A stretch of 20,110 nt of DNA from an uncultured Flavobacterium sp. (GTDB lineage: Bacteria > Bacteroidota > Bacteroidia > Flavobacteriales > Flavobacteriaceae): NCBI RefSeq assembly GCF_937967675.1, contig NZ_CALBSN010000014.1:1-20110 (forward strand). The letters run 5' to 3'. The notes below the pieces were generated by a model. It searched no databases. It had not been told where the DNA came from and saw nothing but the letters and a program-made list of their open reading frames with translations. Shown one piece after another: positions 14,194 to 20,110 of this stretch; the stretch's first letter is position 1, and each line of letters opens with the position of its first letter. The translations under genes were made by a program, and so were the position numbers.

Positions 14194-14224
14194 TTTGTAT
14201 CGAATAAAAAAAGATGTATTTTTA
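14194..14224 (+). promoter_or_regulatory. Candidate promoter of recA
   Basis: TTTG (14194-14197), 19 bases, then TATTTTTA (14217-14224), one mismatch to TAnnTTTG. The recA ATG at 14241 follows 16 bases later. The competing ATG at 14214 overlaps the -7 region and cannot be in the transcript, which decides the start. No LexA-like palindrome is evident in this stretch. Confidence 0.65.
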
Positions 14225-14240
14225 CGAAAAATATTTTATT

Positions 14241-15245
14241 ATGAGCTCAGATAAAGACGCAAAATTAAAAGCCTTACAACTAACATTAGACAAACTTGAC
14301 AAAACGTACGGAAAAGGAACCGTAATGAAATTAGGTGATAGCGCTGTTGAAGAAGTAGAAGCTATTCCGTCAGGTTCATTAGGTGTTGATTTGGCTCTTG
14401 GTGTAAACGGTTACCCGAGAGGAAGAATCATAGAAATCTACGGACCAGAATCGTCAGGTAAAACCACGTTAACATTACACGCCATTGCAGAAGCTCAAAA
14501 AGCGGGTGGAATTGCAGCATTTATTGATGCTGAGCACGCATTTGACCGTTTTTATGCTGAGAAATTAGGGGTTGATATTGACAATTTAATTATTTCGCAA
14601 CCAGATAACGGTGAGCAAGCATTAGAAATTGCTGAGAGTTTAATTCGCTCAGGAGCTGTTGATATTGTTGTAGTTGACTCGGTTGCTGCTTTAACTCCAA
14701 AAAGCGAAATTGAAGGCGACATGGGTGATTCTAAAATGGGATTACATGCTCGTTTAATGTCGCAAGCTTTGAGAAAATTAACAGGAACGATTCACAAAAC
14801 CAATTGTACGGTATTTTTCATTAACCAGTTACGTGATAAAATTGGAGTTATGTTTGGAAATCCTGAAACCACTACAGGAGGAAATGCCTTGAAATTCTAT
14901 GCTTCGGTTCGTATTGATATTCGTAAATCGACTCAAATTAAAGATGGTGATAACGTAATTGGAAATAGAACTAAAGTTAAAGTGGTTAAAAACAAAGTAG
15001 CACCACCATTTAGAACAGCTGAATTTGATGTTATGTATGGAGAAGGAATTTCAAAAGTTGGTGAAATTTTAGATTTAGCCGTTGAATTTGAAATCATCAA
15101 GAAAAGCGGTTCTTGGTTTAGTTATGGCGAAACCAAACTTGGTCAAGGTAGAGATGCTGTTAAAGTTTTAATTAAAGACAATCCAGAATTAATGGATGAA
15201 TTAGAACAAAAAATAAAAGAAACCATTAAAGAAAATAATGGTTAA
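14241..15245 (+). CDS. recA: RecA recombinase
   Basis: A 334-residue RecA, normal length. It binds single-stranded DNA, catalyses strand exchange and stimulates self-cleavage of LexA-type repressors. The ATP-binding Walker A is GPESSGKTT (about 62-70), preceded by the family hallmark IPSGSLGVDLALGVNGYPRG. Further conserved pieces are the Walker B region VDIVVVDSVAAL, loop L1 (EGDMGDSKMGLHARLMSQA), and L2 (NQLRDKIGVMFGNPETTTGG). The start MSSDKDAK at 14241 is preferred over the frame start at 14214 because the promoter's -7 box lies between them. It is monocistronic, with its own promoter and a strong terminator. Confidence 0.98.
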   Translation: MSSDKDAKLKALQLTLDKLDKTYGKGTVMKLGDSAVEEVEAIPSGSLGVDLALGVNGYPRGRIIEIYGPESSGKTTLTLHAIAEAQKAGGIAAFIDAEHAFDRFYAEKLGVDIDNLIISQPDNGEQALEIAESLIRSGAVDIVVVDSVAALTPKSEIEGDMGDSKMGLHARLMSQALRKLTGTIHKTNCTVFFINQLRDKIGVMFGNPETTTGGNALKFYASVRIDIRKSTQIKDGDNVIGNRTKVKVVKNKVAPPFRTAEFDVMYGEGISKVGEILDLAVEFEIIKKSGSWFSYGETKLGQGRDAVKVLIKDNPELMDELEQKIKETIKENNG

Positions 15246-15251
15246 CAAATT

Positions 15252-15279
15252 ATCCCGATTTATTCGGGATTTTTTTTTT
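15252..15279 (+). terminator. Intrinsic terminator of recA
   Basis: ATCCCGA (15252-15258) pairs with TCGGGAT (15264-15270), loop TTTAT, followed by nine T. It starts 7 bases after the recA stop. Confidence 0.85.
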
Positions 15280-15345
15280 GTAATTTAACGCAACCTTTTG
15301 TTGTTTTTTTAATCTAACTTATATTGAATTAAAATGATTTCTAAA

Positions 15346-15756
15346 ATGAAAAAAATTTTTATTTTACTTCTTACTTTGTTTATTGTTTCATCATGTAGTG
15401 TTGAAGAAAGTGAACGTTTTTACTATGTTACATTGCCTGTTGAAAGTGTAGATATGCCAACGGAGTTTGTAATGGGAGAAACGTATCAAATTAGAATTAG
15501 TTATCACAAACCTAATAGTTGTCATGGATTTTATGGATTTGTGTACGAGAAAAACTTAAATGTAAGAACAATCGCCGTTCAAACAGTCGTTTTTGAGGAT
15601 AATAGAAACTGTACTAGTTATAATGAAAATGAAAATTTTGAAGAATTTTTAAATTTTAAGCCCACAAATAATGGTACTTACATTTTTAAATTTTGGCACG
15701 GAAAAGATTCAAATGGGGATGATATTTTTTTAGAATATGAAATACCTGTAATTTAA
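15346..15756 (+). CDS. Predicted lipoprotein, function unknown
   Basis: A 136-residue protein (140 if an ATG 12 bases upstream is used). The Lys pair and hydrophobic stretch end in VSSC with the lipidated Cys at 17 of the short form. The mature part has a strand-rich pattern: YVTLPVESVDMPTEFVMGETYQIRISYHKP, a Cys in NSCHGFYGF, FEDNRNCTSYNE, and a final YIFKFWHGKDSNGDDIFLEYEIPV. The layout suggests one immunoglobulin-like or jelly-roll domain, but I do not recognise the family. It sits 13 bases before the sigma factor gene and may be the first cistron of that unit. Confidence 0.75.
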   Translation: MKKIFILLLTLFIVSSCSVEESERFYYVTLPVESVDMPTEFVMGETYQIRISYHKPNSCHGFYGFVYEKNLNVRTIAVQTVVFEDNRNCTSYNENENFEEFLNFKPTNNGTYIFKFWHGKDSNGDDIFLEYEIPVI

Positions 15757-15768
15757 AAATAAAAACAT

Positions 15769-16311
15769 TTGATAATTGAGCAACTCATACATGAATGTAT
15801 TAAAAACAATATCAAGTCGCAAGAACAACTTTACAATTTATTGGCGCCAAAGTTGTTTACTGTGTGCTTGAAATACTCACGTAATTATGAAGAAGCTCAA
15901 GATAACCTACAGGAGAGTTTTTTGATCATATTTGAGAAAATAAGTCAATATAAAAACTCAGGTTCCTTTGAAGGTTGGGCAAAAAGAATAGTTATTAACT
16001 ATGTTTTACAACAGTATAGAAAACAAAATATTTTTGAAATTGTTTCTGAGAAAATTCCAGCAGAAGAAGACATAGAAATTGATGATGATACTGTGAGTTT
16101 GGAATTTTTAACAAAAATAATTCAAGAATTACCTGATCGATATCGATTAGTTTTCAATTTATATGTTTTAGACGGTTATTCTCACAAAGAAATTTCTGAA
16201 ATGTTGGAAATAAACATTGGAACTTCAAAATCTAACCTAGCAAGAGCAAAGGCGATTTTAAAAAATAAAATTGAATCAAAAAATAGTTTTGATGTAAAAA
16301 AAAGTAAATGA
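15769..16311 (+). CDS. ECF-type RNA polymerase sigma factor
   Basis: A 180-residue sigma-70-family factor. Region 2 (about residues 18-85) includes LFTVCLKYSRNYEEAQDNLQ and SFEGWAKRIVINYVLQQYRK; region 4 (about 120-170) has LPDRYRLVFNLYVLDGYSHK followed by EISEMLEINIGTSKSNLARA, the -35 recognition helix-turn-helix. No sigma 3 or long N-terminus is present, so it is the extracytoplasmic-function class. No in-frame ATG exists near the start and an in-frame stop lies at 15760-15762. TTG at 15769 is the only suitable codon. Its stop overlaps the next gene by 4 bases (ATGA), so both are made together, and that neighbour is a membrane protein likely to control it. Confidence 0.88.
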   Translation: MIIEQLIHECIKNNIKSQEQLYNLLAPKLFTVCLKYSRNYEEAQDNLQESFLIIFEKISQYKNSGSFEGWAKRIVINYVLQQYRKQNIFEIVSEKIPAEEDIEIDDDTVSLEFLTKIIQELPDRYRLVFNLYVLDGYSHKEISEMLEINIGTSKSNLARAKAILKNKIESKNSFDVKKSK

Positions 16312-17954
16312 AAGAAAATAAAAATATAGAACGATTATTTCAAGAGAAATTCAAAGATTTCGAAGCATTACCGCCTGAAGAATCTTGGGATATTATTGCA
16401 AATCGTTTAAATGAAAAGAAAAAAAGAATTGTACCAATTTGGTTTCAATTTTCAGGAATTGCCGCTTCACTTTTCATAATCGGGTTTTTAATTTGGAATT
16501 TTTTAGGTGAAAATACCCCCATTAAAGTTCCAAATTCTGACAGCACAGTTGTAAATACGCAAGACTCTAAAGGAAAGTCAAATAATTCAAACATTACTTT
16601 ACCTAATAACGAAGCAATTGTTTTTGATTCGCATTCAAATGAAAAAAAATTAAATAAAAAATCTAATAACTCAATCCTTCAAAATAAAGAAAATTCGATT
16701 GATAAAAAATTAGTTAATTCGGAGCTTAAAAACAATTCCATTGAAAGAAACGGATGGGTTTCAAATGAAAAATTAAATAACAATAGTAACTCAAATCAAA
16801 AAGGATTTAAAAAAGAAAAGAACAATTTCAAAAAACAATCTTCTTCTAAAGTAAATTTTGAAAAAGTTTTAGTAACTAATACAGAAAAAAACAAAACAAA
16901 AGGAAAACCAAAATCGAAGTTTAACAAAAACAATTCCGTTTTTGAAAACCTATTCGATGATAATAACGTAGTTAATAATAGTAGAGAAGATAAAACGCCT
17001 ACTAATAAAGAAACAATTGATGCTTTTTTTGAAAATAAAACATCAAACACAACAACAATAAATAATAATGGTTTCATAACAAAACAAACAAACAATTCAG
17101 ATGTTGTTGTTTCCAATAAAATAATTACTCAAAATAGTACACTAGTGGCTGAAATTTCTAAAGATACCAATCCGCTAGAAGAATTGCTCAAAGAAAAAGA
17201 GGCTGGGAAAAATGAAGATGAAAAAGAAGAAAAAAGAAATAAATGGGCGGTTAGCACAAATGCGTCGCCTGTTTATTTTAATTCATTAGCAGAAGGATCT
17301 TCTATTGATGAACAATTTAATTCTAATCGTAAGGACTATACAACAACTTTAAGTTACGGGATATCAACTTCTTTTTTTATTTCAAACAAATTGAGTGTAA
17401 GAGCAGGAATTAACAATATTAATTTAAGCTACAACACTAATGATGTTGTTTATGATTCAAAAATGAGAAGTGTAGAAAATAATGTTCCTAATATTTCAAG
17501 AAATGAAAAAGCTACAAATATTGTTTTTACTTCAAAAAACAATATAATTGAAACTCTTTCGAGCGATGTTGAAAATATTGCCATAACTGAAAATACTGGT
17601 TCCTTAAAACAAAATATAAGTTATATTGAAGTCCCTTTAGAAATTTCATATAAAATATTAGACAAAAAATTTAAAGTAGAAATAATAGGCGGAATGAGTA
17701 CTTTATTTCTAAACAATAATAGCATTTCTTTATTAACTGATGGTATGGAAATGAATGTAGGAAAAGCAAACAATTTAAACAATATACATTTTAGTAGTAA
17801 TGTGGGATTTGGCTTTAAATATAATTTTTGGAAAAGTTTTGATGCTAACTTCCAGCCTATGTTTAAATATCAAATCAATTCATTCAGTGAAAACTCAAGT
17901 AATTTCAAGCCTTATTTTATCGGCTTGTATACTGGGTTTAGTTTTAGTTTTTAA
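16308..17954 (+). CDS. Anti-sigma-like membrane protein with periplasmic linker and barrel-like C-terminus
   Basis: A 548-residue protein of unusual layout. Residues 1-42 are cytoplasmic, containing ERLFQEKFKDFEALPPEESWDIIANRL, a pattern of short sigma-binding heads. One membrane helix lies at about 43-66. A low-complexity Asn/Lys/Ser linker runs from about 67 to 310. The C-terminal region (about 312-548) has alternating aromatic strands (WAVSTNASPVYF, TLSYGISTSFFIS, KLSVRAGINNI, YIEVPLEISYKI, FKVEIIGGMSTLFL, FSSNVGFGFKYNF) and ends with Phe, as outer-membrane barrels do. It overlaps the sigma gene by 4 bases. I infer an envelope-sensing anti-sigma factor reaching from inner membrane to outer membrane. 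The barrel and the sigma-binding assignments both need a structure prediction. Confidence 0.72.
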   Translation: MKENKNIERLFQEKFKDFEALPPEESWDIIANRLNEKKKRIVPIWFQFSGIAASLFIIGFLIWNFLGENTPIKVPNSDSTVVNTQDSKGKSNNSNITLPNNEAIVFDSHSNEKKLNKKSNNSILQNKENSIDKKLVNSELKNNSIERNGWVSNEKLNNNSNSNQKGFKKEKNNFKKQSSSKVNFEKVLVTNTEKNKTKGKPKSKFNKNNSVFENLFDDNNVVNNSREDKTPTNKETIDAFFENKTSNTTTINNNGFITKQTNNSDVVVSNKIITQNSTLVAEISKDTNPLEELLKEKEAGKNEDEKEEKRNKWAVSTNASPVYFNSLAEGSSIDEQFNSNRKDYTTTLSYGISTSFFISNKLSVRAGINNINLSYNTNDVVYDSKMRSVENNVPNISRNEKATNIVFTSKNNIIETLSSDVENIAITENTGSLKQNISYIEVPLEISYKILDKKFKVEIIGGMSTLFLNNNSISLLTDGMEMNVGKANNLNNIHFSSNVGFGFKYNFWKSFDANFQPMFKYQINSFSENSSNFKPYFIGLYTGFSFSF

Positions 17955-17989
17955 GCTTTGTTGGTTAAGCTTAAATTTTTAGTTAAGTT

Positions 17990-18045
17990 GTTTCATTTCT
18001 AGTTAAAATGAAACTGAGAAAGTCCAAATGCGTTTGGACTTTTTT
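17990..18045. terminator. Bidirectional terminator between convergent genes
   Basis: A first hairpin (GTTTCATTT 17990-17998 with AAATGAAAC 18006-18014) is followed by a second one, AAAGTCCAAA (18019-18028) with TTTGGACTTT (18033-18042), loop TGCG. T-runs follow on the plus strand and A-runs precede it, so it can stop both the sigma/membrane-protein unit and the plsC transcript. It overlaps the plsC stop by two bases. Confidence 0.8.
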
Positions 18046-18784
18046 ATTTTAAATCCTCCAATAAAGGTTGTAAAATAATTTCTCTAACTTGTTGTTTCAG
18101 AGCATTTTTATCTTCTAAAGTTTTTCCTTTCGTTTCAATTATTGGATAAATTTTAGCACGCATTTTTCCTGGACTTCCGCTAAAAAAAGTATACGAAAAA
18201 CGCTTTTTATTGTCGAAAAACACCATCGGAACGATTGGTAAACCATGTTCTAAAGCAATTCTGAAAGCACCGTCTTTGAATTCGTCTAATACTATATGTT
18301 CTTCTGGAACACCACCTTCGGGAAAAATACAAATGCTCAATCCTTGATGAATTCTTTTCTGAGCACGTTCAAAAACCGCATAGCGACTTTTGCTACTACT
18401 TCTATCAACTAAAATACAAACACGTTTATAGATAAATCCAAAAATCGGAATCTTCGCCAATTCTTTCTTCCCCACAAATACAAACGGATGATTTTTAACC
18501 GCAATCAACATCAACATAATATCGGTCATGGAAGTATGATTGGCCACTAACATATAACTTTTGCCATCTTCAAAAACTTCATCACCTTCAATTTTGTAAT
18601 GGAATCCCATCCCTATTAAAATGAATTTGGCCCAAATACGTGCAATTTTAAAAAATAACGGATAGGTTTTCTCACTTAAAATCGTAGCCAAAATAAACGG
18701 AAACAACACAATAATTGGAACTAAAACCAAGATGTAAAACCAAATGCGATATAGAAGAGTAAGCGGATATTTTAAAAATTTCAT
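18044..18784 (-). CDS. plsC: Lysophospholipid (1-acyl-glycerol-3-phosphate) acyltransferase
   Basis: A 246-residue membrane-bound PlsC/LPLAT-family protein. One or two N-terminal helices (about 10-36) precede the catalytic HX4D motif NHTSMTD (His83, Asp88). Further acyltransferase motifs are VGKKELAKIPIFG (104-116), FPEGG (154-158, in the place of FPEGTR) and LPIVPMVF (182-189). It adds the second acyl chain to lysophosphatidate to make phosphatidate, or acts on another lysolipid or ornithine lipid. The FPEGG variation and adjacent region make the exact substrate uncertain. Its promoter candidate, TACTTTTG, is at 18813-18806 on the minus strand, divergent from trpS. Confidence 0.85.
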   Translation of the reverse strand: MKFLKYPLTLLYRIWFYILVLVPIIVLFPFILATILSEKTYPLFFKIARIWAKFILIGMGFHYKIEGDEVFEDGKSYMLVANHTSMTDIMLMLIAVKNHPFVFVGKKELAKIPIFGFIYKRVCILVDRSSSKSRYAVFERAQKRIHQGLSICIFPEGGVPEEHIVLDEFKDGAFRIALEHGLPIVPMVFFDNKKRFSYTFFSGSPGKMRAKIYPIIETKGKTLEDKNALKQQVREIILQPLLEDLK

Positions 18785-18805
18785 TAAGCGTGATTATTTG
18801 ATTTC

Positions 18806-18867
18806 CAAAAGTAATCATTTTAATAAAACACATCTCTTTTTACTTTTCTGTTTTTGCTTTACATTTG
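18806..18867. promoter_or_regulatory. Divergent -7 boxes for plsC and trpS
   Basis: Minus strand TACTTTTG (18813-18806) points to plsC; plus strand TACATTTG (18860-18867) points to trpS. Both match TAnnTTTG. Neither has a perfect TTTG at -33; a TTTT lies at the expected distance for trpS. No T-box or leader-peptide structure is visible ahead of trpS. Confidence 0.55.
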
Positions 18868-18913
18868 CATTTCTAAATAACAAATTAGCAGCGCTTAGCG
18901 TTAAAAAACAACT

Positions 18914-19882
18914 ATGGCAAAAATCTTAACCGGAGTTCAAAGTACAGGAACCCCACACTTAGGTAATTTATTAGGAGCAATTATTCCTGCTATTCAAATG
19001 GCAAACAATCCTGATAACGAGTCTTTTCTTTTCATTGCTGATTTGCATTCGATTACGCAAATCAAAAATGGAGCAGAATTAAGACAAAATACGTATAGTG
19101 TTGCGGCGGCTTGGCTGGCGTGTGGTTTAGATACGAATCGTGTGGTTTTTTACCGCCAATCAGATGTGCCTCAAACTACTGAGCTTTCTTGGTATTTGAG
19201 TTGCTTTTTTCCGTTCCAACGTTTAACATTAGCACATTCTTTCAAAGATAAAGCCGATAGATTAGACGATGTTAATGCAGGATTGTTTTCGTATCCAATG
19301 TTAATGGCAGCCGATATTTTATTATATGATGCCGAATTCGTTCCTGTTGGGAAAGACCAATTGCAACATTTAGAAATTACGCGCGATGTAGCTTCGAGAT
19401 TCAATCACCAAATGGGTGAAACGTTTGTATTGCCTGAAGCTAAAATCGATGAGCAAATCATGATTATTCCGGGAACAGACGGACAAAAAATGAGTAAATC
19501 GAGAAATAATTTTATCAATATCTTTTTAGATGATAAAGCGTTACTAAAACAAATCAAGTCCATTGAAACCGACAGCACACCGCTTGAAGAACCAAAAAAT
19601 CCAGATACCTGTAACGTGTTTGCATTATACAAATTATTAGGTTCTACTGAACAAGTTGCCGATTTACGTGCCAAATACGAAGCAGGAAATTACGGCTATG
19701 GTCACGCCAAACAAGCTTTATTTGAATTAATCGTTGAGAAATTCAGAACCGAAAGAGAAAAATACAATTACTACAGCAATAACTTAGAAGAAGTAGACAA
19801 ATTATTATTGGAAGGGGCCACAAAAGCAAGTGCTGTAGCAAATGGTGTTTTGAAAAGAGTGAGAGAGAAGTTGGGTTACTAA
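18914..19882 (+). CDS. trpS: Tryptophanyl-tRNA synthetase
   Basis: A 322-residue class Ic synthetase, the usual bacterial length. It charges tRNA-Trp with tryptophan. The HIGH-equivalent PHLGN is at 14-18 and the KMSKS loop (KMSKSRNN) at 192-199. YPMLMAADILLYDAEFVPVGKDQLQHLEI (127-155) carries the tryptophan and ATP pocket residues. It stands alone, divergent from plsC, with its own candidate promoter and a strong terminator after it, and nothing in its leader suggests tryptophan control. Confidence 0.97.
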   Translation: MAKILTGVQSTGTPHLGNLLGAIIPAIQMANNPDNESFLFIADLHSITQIKNGAELRQNTYSVAAAWLACGLDTNRVVFYRQSDVPQTTELSWYLSCFFPFQRLTLAHSFKDKADRLDDVNAGLFSYPMLMAADILLYDAEFVPVGKDQLQHLEITRDVASRFNHQMGETFVLPEAKIDEQIMIIPGTDGQKMSKSRNNFINIFLDDKALLKQIKSIETDSTPLEEPKNPDTCNVFALYKLLGSTEQVADLRAKYEAGNYGYGHAKQALFELIVEKFRTEREKYNYYSNNLEEVDKLLLEGATKASAVANGVLKRVREKLGY

Positions 19883-19902
19883 TAAAACTCAAAATTCAAT
19901 AA

Positions 19903-19948
19903 AGAAAACCTCAAAGTTTAGATGTCTAAATTTTGAGGTTTTTTATTT
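19903..19948. terminator. Bidirectional terminator between trpS and dprA
   Basis: A long near-perfect stem from 19903 to 19944 (outer arms AAAACCTCAAA and TTTGAGGTTTT, inner arms TTTAGA and TCTAAA, with G-U pairs at the joint and near the base) is followed by T-rich DNA on the plus strand and, read leftward, by TTTATTGAATTTT. It separates convergent trpS and dprA. Confidence 0.85.
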
Positions 19949-19949
19949 T

Positions 19950-20110
19950 TCAAACCACCTCAAACATCTTACCCGGCAAAGGACGAATCACGCCTTTTAA
20001 TTCCATGTTTAACAAAATGGAAGAAATGCGATAAATAGGAAAATCACATTCTAAAGCGATGATGTCCATCATTTCTTTACCTGTTTTTTGAAGGTAATCG
20101 TAGATGATTT
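19950..20110 (-). CDS. dprA: DprA (DNA processing protein), 3' end, cut by the window edge
   Basis: The last 52 residues of a leftward gene continuing beyond 20110. The fragment starts IIYDYLQKTGKEMMDIIALE and ends LLNMELKGVIRPLPGKMFEV. This is the winged-helix domain at the C-terminus of the Bacteroidota DprA proteins, which bind single-stranded DNA and load RecA during natural transformation. The identification rests on the wing motif LELKG-x-RPLPGKxFE; the catalytic-type Rossmann fold that would confirm it lies outside the window. The stop at 19950-19952 abuts the shared terminator. Confidence 0.8.
   Translation of the reverse strand, partial: IIYDYLQKTGKEMMDIIALECDFPIYRISSILLNMELKGVIRPLPGKMFEVV

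Noticed and set aside
14214..14240. Longer recA start at 14214
   Set aside because: The ATG directly precedes and overlaps the -7 promoter region, so it would not be in the mRNA.
16796..17116. 106-codon minus-strand frame
   Set aside because: It is the antisense of the Asn/Lys-rich linker; such repetitive AT-rich coding DNA routinely leaves long open frames on the other strand.
18868..18913. Tryptophan-responsive leader ahead of trpS
   Set aside because: The leader is short, with no run of Trp codons and no stable alternative hairpins.

Overview
The window looks like chromosomal DNA from a Flavobacterium-like member of the Flavobacteriaceae. Four things point there: strongly AT-rich intergenic DNA; the gliding-motility lipoprotein gene gldH beside ricT and a class A penicillin-binding protein; genes preceded by the Bacteroidota promoter pattern TTTG-N18-21-TAnnTTTG instead of clear Shine-Dalgarno sites; and many small lipoproteins with a Cys near residue 20. 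Gene identities were assigned by reading translations and recognising motifs; no database search was run.

Left part (1-4415) is accessory. It opens with AT-rich DNA and the decayed 3' end of an unrecognised gene (295-450). A parD-parE toxin-antitoxin pair follows, with a promoter whose spacer holds a perfect palindrome, and then a second, more decayed copy of the same gene tail. Next is a tightly packed leftward cluster of six unrecognised small genes (3755 to 1308), three of them predicted lipoproteins, divergent from a small XRE-family regulator. A stretch with three palindromic hairpin repeats separates this from the core genes.

Middle part (4416-14073) is leftward core DNA. It holds an RlmI-like 23S rRNA methyltransferase, then a probable ricT-gldH-PBP1A-scoA-scoB operon (Fe-S/PSP1 protein, gliding lipoprotein, peptidoglycan synthase, 3-oxoacid CoA-transferase), then trhO-trhP-ferredoxin. 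The last three genes are joined by TAATG stop/start overlaps. TrhO and TrhP are two alternative enzymes for 5-hydroxyuridine at tRNA position 34. Here TrhO carries an extra C-terminal domain clearly homologous to the C-terminus of its neighbour TrhP (about 44 of 85 residues identical by hand). I consider this the most interesting observation in the window.

Right part (14241-20110): recA with its own promoter and terminator; a rightward lipoprotein / ECF sigma factor / 548-aa membrane protein cluster; then, across a bidirectional terminator, a leftward plsC-type acyltransferase, a divergent trpS, and the 3' end of a leftward dprA cut by the window edge. The 548-aa protein joins a short cytoplasmic segment, one membrane helix, a roughly 240-residue Asn/Lys/Ser-rich linker and a C-terminal beta-barrel-like region. 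Together with the overlapping sigma factor gene it resembles an envelope-sensing pair.
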